DNA of 64,000 nucleotides, from contig NC_079890.1 in assembly GCF_024868665.1 (NCBI RefSeq), forward strand, positions 35,262,296 through 35,326,295, in the 5' to 3' direction. Numbering within the stretch: the stretch's first letter is position 1; the number at the start of each line of letters is the position of its first letter. Shown one piece after another: positions 22,935 to 34,690 of this stretch. The stretch comes from Triplophysa rosa (taxonomy: Eukaryota; Chordata; Actinopteri; Cypriniformes; Nemacheilidae). A program made the translations under genes and the position numbers. The notes beneath the pieces were generated by a model. It saw only the letters and a program-made list of their open reading frames with translations, was not told the origin of the DNA and did no database searches.

Positions 22935-23873
22935 GTGAACTACAGTGAGATGCTTCAAAGTCATATCGCATGTGAAACCCATCAGTTTTTGCCTCGATTG
23001 GCTACAGCAAAACTTATGATGAGAGCGAGACGATATATATATAAATATATCCTGAACCAGAAAACTGCAGTGCTGACTTTAAAGAGGACAGTAGATCACG
23101 ATCTGTGCTATACATTAAAAACCTTTTGCAACAATTACTCATTGTATGAAATCAAATGAAATGCTGGATACATTTTAATAAGTGCGATGCATTTAACACA
23201 TTTAATAAGTTACATTTAATAAGTTTGATAAACTATATCCTACAATCAATTACAATTTTTTCTGTTAGTTTGTAGAACATATACTGTATAATGTAAATAT
23301 TAGCTTAATCTAATAAGACTTGCTCATGTGTGTGTTTTTCAATAAATGCACAGAAGACAGTCAAAAACGAAACCATTTGTCAAGGTCAACCTGACCACTA
23401 CATATATAGTTTTGATATATTGCCCTTTTACCACAAAAAGCCCATAAATTGTGCACTGCACGAATTCTCAAACGTACGATTTTACATCATTTGTAGTCGC
23501 CTTGAGAAAACTACGGCACAACACTGAAACCAGACTCAAGGACAGAATAACACAACTAAACATTCGGCTCCGGCCGAAACAGCTGACACATCAGTTTATA
23601 TTTGGCAAATGATGGGGAAAATTGGTTTGCCTCGTACTAATTACCAGTAGAGACTGGGATTAATTGAGCTGATGAAAGGGATTAGGAAAGGGAAGATAGA
23701 TGACAAAGGTCAAAATCAGGATAAGATGCACCACAACAGCCTCAACTTCTGCATAAATGAAGTTCAACATATGTTACGTGTCATTGCAAAGCAATCATGC
23801 GCACGCAAGACACGGAGGAAAAATGCAAAGAACAAACCTACGACTCTAAAGGTCAAAAAACTTAACCGCCAAA
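22935..23873. other. Intronic sequence downstream of the kcnip exon
   Basis: On the minus strand this directly follows the splice donor of the KChIP exon and would be the start of its first intron. Open frames at 22935-23159, 23330-23527 and 23672-23887 (plus) show no domains. No repeat ends recognised. Confidence 0.4.
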
Positions 23874-23879
23874 CTTTAC

Positions 23880-23967
23880 CTGCGTGAAGTGTACCGGTGA
23901 TGAGTCTGAAGAGATACTGAGCAAACTTCAGAATCTCCCTCTTGCATCTCTTTCTACAGCTGCTCAT
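23880..23967 (-). CDS. kcnip4: KChIP (Kv-channel-interacting protein) alternative first coding exon
   Basis: The ATG at 23967-23965 opens a 29-codon segment with one extra base, ending at CACGCAG/GTAAAG, a good minus-strand splice donor (intron starts at 23879). The peptide begins MSSCRKRCKR and continues through KFAQYLF and RLITGTLHA. From memory this matches the alternative N-terminus M-S-G-C-x-K-R-C-K...KFAQ...LITGTL of KCNIP1/KCNIP4 isoforms. The phase-1 ending with G would complete an Asp codon, as in the DSVEDELEM start of the shared kcnip4 exon; kcnip1 would need Lys. That favours kcnip4, but the paralog is not proven. KChIPs are cytosolic EF-hand calcium sensors that bind Kv4 potassium channels and tune their trafficking and inactivation; variable first exons set membrane targeting. 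The clustered Cys and Lys/Arg residues suit membrane association. An A at -3 supports this start; the frame stays open upstream to an ATG at 24147. The EF-hand exons would lie beyond the low-coordinate edge. Confidence 0.8.
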
Positions 23968-24480
23968 GTTGCCGTTTCCCTCTTGTGTATTCTTTCCGCT
24001 CTTTAATCCTCCTTGGGTTCGATCGCAAAGAAAAACTTCCTCCACGCTCCCAGACTCCTGCCTGAACCTGCGAGTCTGCAAGCGCCGGCACATGCAGAGC
24101 AGCTCGAGGCTCCTCCGGCGGAGATCCTTTCTGCGCGTGGGGGTCACTCACTGCCGTCGGGTCATAAATATTTCCTCCTGTGTCCCTGAGGTGCTAAGCG
24201 CTCCCCTCTAAGCTGTCTTCCGTCTCACTTTTTGTGTCAGGCTCTCACACACACTGATAGTAGACCGGCTGCTCATGTGTTTTAGCACCATCTGTGGCTG
24301 TTTCACCCTCCACGGTCGGCCGCTGCTTGGGAGGCGGGTCCAGCGTGGCCCCAGAGTGAGCGCTCGGTGGAGGGAGGAGGGGCGGGAGGAGAGGAGAAAA
24401 GGAGAGCGGACGGATCAGCGATGACAGGCGATTATGGGGCTGTCGTGCTGACAGTTACGATGCTTTAACACTTCTGAGAC
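23968..24480 (-). promoter_or_regulatory. Putative promoter and 5' UTR of the kcnip alternative exon
   Basis: The region just upstream of the exon (higher coordinates, minus strand) is the most GC-rich block in the middle of the window. It contains Sp1-type boxes: GGGGCGGG at 24375-24382, GGGCGGGT-like at 24331-24340, and dense CpG in 24040-24140 and 24300-24420. A TATA-like AAATATTTATGA reads on the minus strand at about 24163-24174, roughly 200 bases before the ATG. Position next to a first coding exon makes a promoter likely, but the start site cannot be fixed from sequence. Confidence 0.55.
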
Positions 24481-25055
24481 TCTATGTGACTGCTTCTCTA
24501 AGTGCCACGCGATTGAGAGTGAAAGGTACAAAAAAGTGAGAGGAATGGAGAAAGCGAGGGACGGCTGGGTTAAAGATAAGAGACACTATAGACACTGCCC
24601 GAGAGAAGGTGAATAGGACAGAGCAAAGATATGGAGAAGGGAGATAAAGGTAAAGAAGAAAGCAAGTGAAAAGAGATCGACAGCCAAAGACAGAAGAGGT
24701 ACGGACCGAATTAAGGCCATATAAAGAAAGAAAGGAAGAGAGAGAGAGATAGTAAGAAAGATAGAGAGAGACTGAGGACAAGAGTTAAAATACACACATT
24801 TTTACTTTTGAAGAGGGAGATAGCGAGCATGCTGTCCATCTTTGTGATGTTTCGGGTATGTGGTCCTATTATACAAAAGCCTAGTAAAAACTGTTCATTC
24901 AAATGACATCACGACCTGAAAGAGTACATATCAGGGTCACATTTCAGATCAATTGGAGAAAGATAAAGACAAATCGTTGCTGTCCTTCTGAAACCTTGTA
25001 TCTCCAAATCTTGCGATTTTTACTTTTTGTCATAACTCATTATTATTAGTCGCCC
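24481..25055. other. Purine-rich stretch upstream of the kcnip promoter
   Basis: 24500-24780 is strongly GA-rich on the plus strand, with AAAGAAAGGAAGAGAGAGAG around 24725-24748. The complementary strand gives misleading Ser/Leu-rich open frames. No gene seen. Confidence 0.6.
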
Positions 25056-25478
25056 TTAAAGGGAAAGTTCACACAAAAACACAAATTCTGTCATCATTTA
25101 CTCACGCTCAAGTTGTTCCAAATCTGTATCAATTTCTTAGTTCCGAAACTTTAATGGACACAAAAGAAGATATTTGGAAGAATGTCAGTAACCAAAGAGT
25201 TATTGGCCACCATTGACTACTAAGGTAGTCAAAAGTGCCCCAGAACTGTTTGCTTTCCTACATTCTTCAAAATATCTTCTTTTGTGTCCAACAGAACTAA
25301 TACATTTTTAAAGTAATTTTCCTACTATGGTAGTCAACGGTGGCCAAGAACTGTTTGGTTACAAGCATTCTTCCAAATATCTTGCTCTGTGTTCATCAGC
25401 ACAAAGACATTTATACAGATTTGTAACAACACAAGGGTGAGTAAATGATGACAGAATTTTCATTTAGTATCCCTTTAT
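25056..25478. mobile_element. Fold-back MITE (AAAGGGATAGTTCACCC family), long variant
   Basis: Left end TTAAAGGGAAAGTTCACAC, right end CATTTAGTATCCCTTTAT, with TTAA mutated to TTAT on the right. It includes two further mirrored blocks (AGTCAAAAGTGCCCCAGAAC, GTAGTCAACGGTGGCCAAGA), making it longer than the other copies. Several internal ACACAAAAGAAGATATTT/AAATATCTTCTTTTGTGT pairs show repeated inverted duplication. Confidence 0.85.
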
Positions 25479-26045
25479 TGTTTGTGACTGGGTTTAACAA
25501 ATGTCTAACCAATTAAAGTATTAAAATGTGCTTGTCAACTTTGACAACACAGTATGCAATCATTGAAAAAGTACTGTTTTTTTTCTATTTCCTGAAAAAC
25601 AGCTAAATTTGGACATCGGAGGTTTCGGAAGGACAGCAACAATATATTTTCATAAAGAGAATAAAGATCTGTTTTAGGAACATTACAGTGTTTGCATTTT
25701 GATCAGAGTTGTCATTCAAAATATTCACATATGCTTTTTAGATTACAATTAGAAACTTTCATATTAGTTTTATCCTATACCTATACTTATATTATCATTA
25801 TAAAATAGCAATTTTCAGAATCAGTACAGTTATGGTACACACAACATGGGACTGTTTCCAGAAGCATTAGATGTTGTTTACAATGTTTGTCAATACGTCA
25901 CATAGAAATCTGTCTTTACTGTAATATATTTTTCATTAATGAACTAACTGGAAGGGTGAGTTATTTAATACACAAAAGCTTACTGATCCTAAAAACAGGC
26001 TTCCTTTCCTTTAAGCAAAATATCTATTACTGTATTTTCCTTTCA
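25479..26045. other. Unassigned AT-rich stretch
   Basis: Nothing recognised. Confidence 0.4.
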
Positions 26046-26332
26046 TCATAATTCAGGGCTGTACAGTGCGACATATATGTGCTAAGAATAATTTGAATAG
26101 TGTAGCACGCGTGCGATACAGTTTTGAACGTACAGTAGACAGAGCCGCTTGTTTGTGTGAAGTGCGTTTGTCATTGTGCTTGTTCGTGTGTGAGGTTAAC
26201 TAATGGCGCACCACTATTTATTTTCGTTTATATTTCGCTTTTGCGATTAAATTTTGTTTTCCGACTGCATTGAGTCCATTTATCTTAAGCCCTGATCTGC
26301 GCGGTGTGGGAAAACGTGGAAGGAATGGACTA

Positions 26333-26473
26333 CACAGTAAAATCGCCAGTGTTAAAAAGGTCAAATTAACTCTCACAGTGTTTATACTGTATAATCCACA
26401 CTTTGAGAGTGTGGATTATATATACACTGTGAGTGTTAATTTGACCCTTTTTAACACTGGCGATTTTACTGTG
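26333..26473. mobile_element. Hairpin MITE, CACAGTAAAATCGCCAGTG family
   Basis: The two 60-bp arms beginning CACAGTAAAATCGCCAGTGT are nearly exact reverse complements around AGTGTGGATTATA. The second copy in the window is at 28757-28887. It is nested in the hAT element above. Confidence 0.9.
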
Positions 26474-26758
26474 GCACGAAGCCGCCGTATTACATTTTTG
26501 TTAACCACATGAGCTTGGACTATAGAGTAAACGGGGAGAGAATGAAATTCTATATCGAGTTATATAGTTACATTGAGTTGAATTGCCTTATCGAGGTACT
26601 CATGAATGTAAAGAGGTTTTTCTGTTATATCACTGATCTGTTTCTTCATTTTATCTAAAAAGCGCCCATATTTGCCGGCCAAAAATCCTTATTTCCCCAT
26701 ACCAGAAATAAGCCTGCCCACACTCGCTGATCAGAAATCTAATATGGCGGCTTCGTGC
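26474..26758. mobile_element. MITE with GCACGAAGCCGCC inverted ends
   Basis: GCACGAAGCCGCCGTATTAC at the left mirrors TAATATGGCGGCTTCGTGC at the right. It abuts the hairpin MITE. ACTA occurs just before the hairpin (26329-26332) and again just after this element (AACTA, 26759-26763), which may be a short duplication that the hairpin later interrupted. Confidence 0.7.
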
Positions 26759-27464
26759 AACTAGCCCATTGCGTAAGCGGAATTCTACTATTTAAATATG
26801 TCATCTTCTTGTTCTGCGTGTGTACGAGTGAATGAGCTGCACACTTTAAAATGTTACAAGCGTGACACTCGTGGAATTGTCTGTATCTCACTATACGAGG
26901 ACATGAACACGTGAACTTCATCCACAGAGTTGTTCTGAGTTTATTTCACTGTTTCAGTAAAGCCACCGTCAAACACACTGAACCTCAAGCGTCTTTGTGA
27001 CGACCCGCCAAAATAAAAGTCTGCTTAATTTGAATCAGATTTAAAAATTATTTACTTGTAATAAATGTATAAACTGCAGTAAACACTATAGTAATATTAA
27101 AGTATATTATAGTAAGGTTAAATAATACTGTAGTACCCAAGAATTTCACTATAATGAAATAATTATAATGTATACTTCAGTTATTTATGGACAAATGTTT
27201 TTACTATTGTATAGCAAAACATTGAAAATACAGAACTCAGAACAATTAAAAAGGAACAACGAATTTGGGAAAAAAATGATATGGCCCTAATCTATCCACC
27301 TGTATGTAACAGTAATGTCCTTTCTCATTTACCTGCCTATTTATGTAATGAACTGCACTTTTTATACTTGTGCTACAACTATTTGGCCTGTGCTACAAAA
27401 CTTTAAGCCTCTGTAGCACCGGTGCTGTGTGCAAAAAAAGTTAACGGACAGCCCTGTCATAATT

Positions 27465-28756
27465 ACCTCACTGCATTTATTATTCAGTACAAGACGTCAA
27501 CTAGCTATCTGTCCCTATCCCTCATTTCTGATCCCTGATCAGACACTGTAAAAAAACTCATCTGTTGATCTTTTATATGTTAAAATCTATTCATTAACAT
27601 TCCGGTGGAATCTCAGGTTCATTACGGCATAAGGTAGAGAGAAGCCATTGAAACGAAAGATGAAACGGCCTGCATTGTATCTGAATGAACAGTTGAATCC
27701 CATTGGTCATCCCTGAGAACAGACGGACCTATTTTAGGAAGAGCACTCAAAACGAAGAGCTTTTTTCCACGAGTGACATTCTCTCTCAGAAGATTTAGAC
27801 CCCTCGCCGTCCCTGGCGCTCTCAAAAAGGAGCGCTGTTTCCGCAAAGAGGCGTGTTGTTCTGAAAGGAGCTGTGGGTTGTTGACATGAGAAAAAAATGC
27901 GGGTGAATGCAGAGGGAACAGATTTTCCATAGCGATTAAGCTACAGCGTGTGCGCGCTGCCAGTGCGGTGTACGTTTCCTAAAGCTGTTTCAGAGCTACA
28001 CGTTTTACATGACCTTATGGGTAGCCTACCAATAATTCATCAAACATTCATTTGCTCTTGTTGCCAAAACAGACATGTGGCATTTTAGTGTCCAGCGTTA
28101 TTGGAGGCTTTTAAGGGTTATAGCAATGGAGACACTTCAGTAGACTGGTGTGCATTTAAAACCACAAGTTTTGATTCAATTTTACAGAATAAAATTTTGT
28201 AAATTTGGTGGAAGCTGGAAAAGGATTATAAAGGTACTAAAATTATAATGGATTTATGTTAACATTTAAACAATTGTAAACACAAAAGAAATACTTGCTC
28301 ACACCTCTTTACTTTTTATTTAGCATTAAACCACACAATCAACTCTAAATGACCCGTATTATTATGTGTTATAATGTATCACACCATGACACGATAAGAT
28401 ACATCAGCAACAAAAATCAATCACAGCCAATCAGACGAGCATAAAAGCGGAGCTCTCTCTGCAAGCACGCTTCTGCCCGGAACTCGCATAAAAAAGTACA
28501 TAATCAAATTAATAAATTAATCTAACAAAATACATAGTGACTGATACACAATCTTTGTTCAGTTTAAGCGAACATGTTATAGAATAGAATTTATTTTCAA
28601 GATCTGAGGTAAATACATGTTTGATCATTAATATTCATGAAGCACAGAACTTCCATCGAATAAGATCTCTGTGTGGGCGGTGCTATCAGGCTAGGACAAA
28701 ACCTTGAATTAACATGGGAAAAAATACCTTGATCACGTGTCACGGTGTCGCGTCTG
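27465..28756. other. Unassigned non-coding stretch
   Basis: 27700-27970 is slightly GC-richer with a minus-strand frame (27622-27930) of no recognisable family. AGCCAATCAG and CATAAAAG at 28427-28446 resemble CCAAT and TATA boxes but sit too close together and precede no exon. Confidence 0.3.
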
Positions 28757-28887
28757 CACAGTAAAATCGCCAGTGTTAAAAAATGTCAAATTAACACGGT
28801 GTATATACATATACATAAATATGTATATATTACATAAACACTGTGAGAGTTAATTTGACATTTTTTAACACTGGCGATTTTGCTGTG
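28757..28887. mobile_element. Hairpin MITE, second CACAGTAAAATCGCCAGTG copy
   Basis: Same arms as the 26333 copy. The loop differs, being an (AT)-rich TATACATATACATAAATATG segment. Arms AAAAATGTCAAATTAACAC and AGTTAATTTGACATTTTTT are complementary. Confidence 0.9.
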
Positions 28888-28889
28888 TG

Positions 28890-29280
28890 GTTAGGACACT
28901 AGATTTACTAAACAGAGCAAAATAGCGCGAGAGTGCACTTTCGCTAATGGGAGTGGAAATTTCTGCAGGTGATTTACTAATAAGGCGCACATTAAAAAAA
29001 CGCAATATCTCGTTCCCATAATGACCAACACAATCTACCAAGACAGCTTTTGGGCGTTAAATAAAGCACAAACACCAGTACAATGACGAACACAAACCTT
29101 AGTAAATCGTGTTGCGTAATTATTTTAAATACTCTCCTCCCATAAAGTTTGCATCTGAAAAGGGCAGTCGGACAATTTTCACTGCAGTAAATTTTCACTC
29201 TAGTAAATACAGACAGTAGTTTTTTTTACGCCAAAAGAGGCGTTTGCGCTGCTGAAAGCTGTTAGTAAATCTGGCCCTAG
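28890..29280. mobile_element. MITE with AGATTTACTAA inverted ends
   Basis: The left TAGATTTACTAAACAGAGC mirrors the right GCTGTTAGTAAATCTGGCC, giving inverted ends of about 17 bp with mismatches. GCGC-containing subterminal words occur on both sides (ATAGCGCGAG; GTTTGCGCTGC). No coding frame. Confidence 0.65.
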
Positions 29281-31446
29281 GTGTTATACTCTTTGAAAGG
29301 AGTAACAATGAAATACCAATATGACAGCATGAGGCAACCATCAATTAGTACCTTAAGTATTAAACTTCAAAACATTTCTGTTCATATATTTTCTACGACC
29401 CCCCAAAAATCCTGCTATAGGAACCACTCAAAACACCATAACGCACAACATGTGCTAAAAAGCCGCTCCAAACACCTGAGCAACCACACAGCAATGATCT
29501 GCCAAAGGTACTACGAATACTTTTTAAATGAATGACATACACAACACAAGCCGAGTGTTACCAAAAATTTCTCAGTTCATCAGTTCACCTTTATTTTTAG
29601 CCTGCATAAGGGGCGGAGCTGTCTAATTCAGACCAGACCTCCACAAATGTTCCTCATTACCATTAGCAGCTGCTACGCAACCCGCAGCAACGATCATTCA
29701 GCATTGAAGCCAAACGCATGCAGATACCGAAGATGTGCAGACACGCCTCGCAGAGAGCAGGAGTGATAGACTGAATGTGTTAGAAGAGCGCGTCAGTGTG
29801 TAAAAACTCGCTTCCGCACTTCTGTGAATTCATCCCGCCACACATGCACCTGCACACAAAAAGCTCGACAGAAAGCACCGATGCTCTGAACCATATCCTA
29901 ACTAAAATCCAATATTGCTACCAATAACCATTATTCACTAATATTTTTCATCTCATACAAACCGATTTAGAGGTCTATGGTTTAAAGCCCCCCTGTTGCA
30001 CAAACAGCTCATTGACTTTTTGCCAAGCAGGTGGCCAGTACCTGGAGAAAGTTATTATTTCCGTTTATCTCAAAGGCCTGAGGCATACGTCACCTTAAAA
30101 GCTTCAGCCTTGCAATGCAACATATGGTGAAACGTATTTTCCACATGAGGGAATTCAAGAGCTTTATACAGTAAAGGTCATGAGGTCCTGCTTTACATTA
30201 AGGTAGATGGCTGTGACAAGACGCTGAGGACACAAGAGAGCCAAGAAAAAATATAGACATTGCGAATTTTAATCCTTTTAATTTCTACTTTTTTATTGTT
30301 ATTTTAAATGTATCGGATGCTGGTAAATGATGCTGATAAATAAATAAACATCCAGATCACTTAAAAGAAAACGTGTTCTGTAATCTTGGCCAAATGCAAA
30401 AGGAGTGCAGACAGAGATTTCATATTTCCTGCTGTGACGTGTATCGCTACAATATCTCCAGACACGGGTTAATGGTATTCTCATCTCCTGCCTGTCCTTC
30501 AGTGTCCTTGCGAGCGTTGCGTGGCCTGGTTTCAGCCTGGCCCTGCGCGAGGCTCAGCAAAAAACAAGACTCACTGACTTATTATCACTGACTCACTGAA
30601 ATATTAAAGATGCTTGTAGCATCAGCGCTACAAGCCACCGGCCCACCGAGAGAGTAATACCCACAAGCAATGGGGAAATACAAAATACACACTGTTACAA
30701 GTATAAAAATTCTAGCAAAAAGCATCTAATAGGAAAATAAGAAATGTTTAGCCAATGACATGAGTCAAATACGCCATGTGAGGAGTGCTTTCTCGTAAAA
30801 ATACAGGTTTAATTAAAAGTTTGACAGCTCTACACCCTTCTGTCTGACTTCACTGGTTTCTATCCACGTTGAATTATTTGTGTTGAATTAGTTGTGGTTC
30901 CTGATTTGTAAGTCACTTTAAATAAGCCTATTTAAAACATTCTAGAAAACATGTTAATAAAATGTATTTAAAACATCCTAGCGGGTGAGTTATTCCATAA
31001 AATAACCCAAACCATCTTCCCTCCCTATCCACCTTTTTCTGCAATTTCACTTCTGTACTACTCCCACATATTTCAAAAACTCGGAGTTGTGGTTTCTTAT
31101 AAGTTACTTTCAATAAACGTACATGCATCTAAATGTAAATGTAGTTGGTTGCAGGTGATATGGAGGGCGGTGATATATCATTCTAGATAGCATGTTACTG
31201 GACCATTGCCCCGGCGCATATGATCAAGCATCAACAAATTTGGGTCCATTTCCCACACCATAAGTTTTAAATAGATGTATCAAGTTTTTTTGTAAACCTT
31301 ACATTGATGGATTTAAGCTAAACAGATACAGACTACAACACTTCAACATGATCTGATGTATCTTAAATTGACAAGAAAAAATTACAGCAGGGAAACAAGA
31401 GGCCCATTAAGAACCTATTTCAAAAGCTGAAGTACGTAACTTTAAA
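29281..31446. other. Unassigned non-coding stretch
   Basis: No repeat ends, RNA gene or splice-bounded exon recognised; local open frames are short and featureless. Confidence 0.35.
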
Positions 31447-31684
31447 TGGGTAGTAGACAAATAAACTGTACCACATCGTACCATGTCCTATGATGTGACA
31501 GCAAAAATGTAGGAAACAAACTGTTAATATTAATACTATATATTTTTATATTATTACTATTTATATTTAGAATTCAAAATAGCATAAGAATATCTTCATT
31601 GTTAGTTTTTTTCTACATTTTTTTCTGTCACACCATGCGGTTTAAACAAATATGGTCCATTTGGGTTTATTTGTCAACTACCCA
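31447..31684. mobile_element. Fold-back MITE, GGGTAGTAGACAAATAAAC family
   Basis: GGGTAGTAGACAAATAAAC at the left mirrors GTTTATTTGTCAACTACCC at the right, and GTGACAGCAAAAATGTAGG mirrors CTACATTTTTTTCTGTCAC further in. Single arms of the family occur near 11165 and 34728. Confidence 0.75.
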
Positions 31685-33728
31685 CATATCAGTTCATCAG
31701 CAAAAACGTGTTTGGTAAAATGTTAAATAATTTATTGACTGCATTGTTTTGAGAGACCTTAGCCTCCTAAAGTCGTATCCTACATTGTAAGCCCAGGGAA
31801 AACCTGACAGAGGCTTTGAACCAGTAATCCATAAGAGAATGTTTTACTGCCGAAGTTTTTGATAACATAGCCTTGCCTAGGGCACTTCAATAAATGTCAA
31901 CATGGTTTGGCAAATTGTAGTGAGGACAGAGCATTGGTATACTGCAGGAGTAGCCCATAAAGCATTTTCAAAAAACTAGATTTGATTGAACTGACCGCCA
32001 AAAGCTAAAGTCGCCCAAGTATGAGAGTAATATCCCACACTGTCAACAGTTACACACAAGGCAACAAACCTCGACTTCAGGTGCTGCTGCCGGCAATGGA
32101 AATTTTATGAGATGGCTTCAAGTATTGATGTGCTGACACTTTTATTGATCGTCACTCAGGAGCAAATGTGTCATCACATATGCGAAAGTATATTTTGCTT
32201 GATTACATCACTTTTTACTCTCGCTAGGAAAATGCTATAAGAATTTCCACAAGCAGTCTCAGTCTTAACTTACAACATTGCAACATTAATATTCCTCAAC
32301 GACACTAACAAAAATGCTAATAATACCAAGGATACCTAGAGAGAGCTATTCTTTCCTTTCCCATTTATCTCAAATGGCAGCCAACGCAGCACCTTGTGGA
32401 TCTACGCAAGTTCAAATCCGCCATCTTTGCTCATGGGAACCACACCATTCCGTGAGCCAATCTCCAAGCAAAGGCTTACAGGGCCATCCTAACCAGCCAA
32501 ACCTCAAATAATATGTTATGCTGTATCTGAGACATTCCCTTACAAAAAGTAATGTTTTGCTACATTAAGCATAGTTTAACCATGCAAAAACTGCGGTTAT
32601 ACAAATGGTAATCAATCTGCCAAAAATAAAACCAAGGATCATTTTTGTAAGGGCTATACCAACCAACTCATCTGTATGTCCAATAGATTTAAATAATTCC
32701 TTGTCATCAAGATGTGATCAATTCAAGTCAAGATTATTTCAAATGGATATGCTGTAATGGACTGAACACTTACTGTAGGCAAGAAGGCCAAAAAAATCCA
32801 ACTTGCCACGAGAAATCATATGTATAGTACAATGGAGCATGTGTCAGTCAATACACTGTTGTTTCAGAGAAGATCTTCTCTGGATGATCTGAGAGCTCTG
32901 TCTTAGATTTGTCAATAAGACCTGGTTTGCACTGCTTCTATTGCACATATGCCTTCTAGCACTTTTCAAGTTATTTTCTTTAAGCATGCATACGCACACA
33001 CATTTCAAACCCACAACCGAACACTTCAAGGCTATAATATGACTGACAGTAACCAAAAATTGTTCAGACACAACGCTCCAAGTCTCTTAAGTGGTTCTGA
33101 AATCTACAGCAGAAACTAACCAACCTCACAAACTATCCCAGCCTTCCTTCCCCTCGGATGAAACATCCTTACTGTATGGATAATTTGCAGTTTGCAAGGG
33201 ACAACGCATTTATAGAAGTCATTAAATCTCGAACGCAGAGCCAAAACAACTGCAATGAAGACGGATGAAAAATATGAAGTCCATTTGAAAGTATATGGAG
33301 GCAGCACGATGGAGATTGGTTTCGGAAGGAGGACCATTAGAAGAGCCTTTTAATGCTGTGGTGCCTCATAAACCTCAGAAATAATGCCGTTCGTTTCCTA
33401 GAGTGATGGAGCTGCGGTTGATACGTTGGGAATTAGCCAGACGATTGAGCATTAGAGAGTGATCGGACTACTCAAGCTCTCTCAGAGGTCCAAAACATAA
33501 ATGATGTAAACGGTACAACCAAAACACGTCAACTGTACTGATCGATACAGTGGTTTTCTGTTACAAAGAATTATTGTATATGCTCTGATGGAAGCAAATA
33601 TTTGCAACCTTGTGTTTAGATCAGAATTGATCATGAGTCACTTGGGCTTTCAAATTTACAACAGTTACAACTCAAAAATACCAGAACTTTGGCACTGCAT
33701 CTGTTGGCACTCCGTACAGAATATTAAT
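31685..33728. other. Unassigned non-coding stretch
   Basis: AT-rich single-copy-looking sequence; nothing recognised. Confidence 0.4.
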
Positions 33729-33792
33729 CAGGCAATGTCATACTGTACATTTTGTGAGAACAGGCAATGTCATACTGTACATTTTGTGAGAA
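33729..33792. repeat. 32-bp exact tandem duplication
   Basis: The 32-bp unit starting CAGGCAATGTCATACTGTAC occurs twice head to tail (33729-33760, 33761-33792). The exact match points to a recent slippage or end-joining event. Confidence 0.92.
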
Positions 33793-33930
33793 GAACCGAA
33801 AGTTAGATTGTTATTTACTCATAACTTCCTATAGCATTCACTTTTTAAACTAAAAATCATTATTAGGGATGCAATGATACACTCAGCTCACGATTTAATG
33901 CAATACACAATCCTGACTGTGTGATACACT

Positions 33931-34470
33931 TTAAAGGGGTTATATGGCGCGAATACGTTTTTTCTGTGTCTTTGGTGTGTTATAAGTTGCCAATGCATGT
34001 ATTAGACACGTAACATTGCAAAAATTCAAGTGTCAGAACAAAAGATGCGTTCTATCTAAAAGCGAATGCTCACCCAGACCTGCCTGAAACGCCTCGTGTA
34101 ACCACACCCCCACAAATCCACGTCAGTTCGTGGTATGAATTGACTAAGACCGCCCAAATGTATACACAAGTAAGGTGGGCGTACCTGTCAGTACAATTGC
34201 TTTGGAAGCTGATGTTCCAAATATGGTAAGAGGCGTTACATTTCCCTCACACGCTTGCAGTATTCGACCAATAACTACGCACTGGTTAACTGGCCAATCA
34301 TAGCACACCTCGCTTTTCAGAGCGATGAGCTTTGTAAAAAATCTGCGCGTTTCAGAGAGGCGGGGCAAAGAGACGATACAAACATGCACGGTATGTGGAA
34401 ATACAGCGTTTTTGAACCTTAAATCGTGTATACACATTGCATTACATCTAAAACAAACCATAATATTCGT
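33931..34470. mobile_element. TTAAAGGGGTTATATGGCGC MITE, right-truncated second copy
   Basis: It matches 17400-17850 almost along its whole length. It carries about 70 bp (near 34000-34090) that the first copy lacks and loses homology just before the expected right terminus. The minus-strand frame 34144-34461 corresponds to the frame at 17517-17762 and is repeat-derived. Confidence 0.85.
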
Positions 34471-34562
34471 TTGAAAATTTAGAAAAATACTAACATTGAT
34501 GATAAAAAACGCTTTTTTTATTATAAATATATTATTAATATAAAATGTTATATATTATTATA

Positions 34563-34690
34563 TTCCTGTAGCTCAGTGGTTAGAGCATGGCACTAGCAAC
34601 GCCAATGTCATGGGTTCAATCCCAGGGATTGCACATACTCAAATACGAATGTATAGTATCATGCAATGTAAGTCGCTTTGGATAAAAATG
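34563..34690 (+). mobile_element. tRNA-derived SINE, second copy
   Basis: A box GTAGCTCAGTGGTTAGAGCA, B box GGTTCAATCCC, body GTCGCTTTGGATAAAA. It shares the ACGAATGTATAGTATCATGC region with the copy at 17073, then ends in AT-rich DNA. Confidence 0.82.

Larger units (their letters stand above)
26054..27456. mobile_element. Complete hAT-type element with an exact 8-bp duplication
   Basis: Starts CAGGGCTGTACAG, ends GGACAGCCCTG, and is flanked by identical TCATAATT at 26046-26053 and 27457-27464. It is 1403 bp with no transposase reading frame, so it is non-autonomous. A near-palindromic region at 26333-26758 holds at least two other elements. Text near both ends (GTGTAGCACGCGTGC; GTAGCACCGGTGC) is partly mirrored. 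Confidence 0.88.

Noticed and set aside
24482..24902. Ser/Leu-rich minus-strand frames
   Set aside because: They are the complement of a GA-rich tract, which produces such peptides by composition alone.
28427..28446. CCAAT plus TATA-like promoter
   Set aside because: The boxes are only about 10 bp apart and no exon follows on either strand.
34144..34461. 105-residue minus-strand open frame
   Set aside because: A near-identical frame occurs at 17517-17762 within the same TTAA element, so it is repeat sequence and not a gene.
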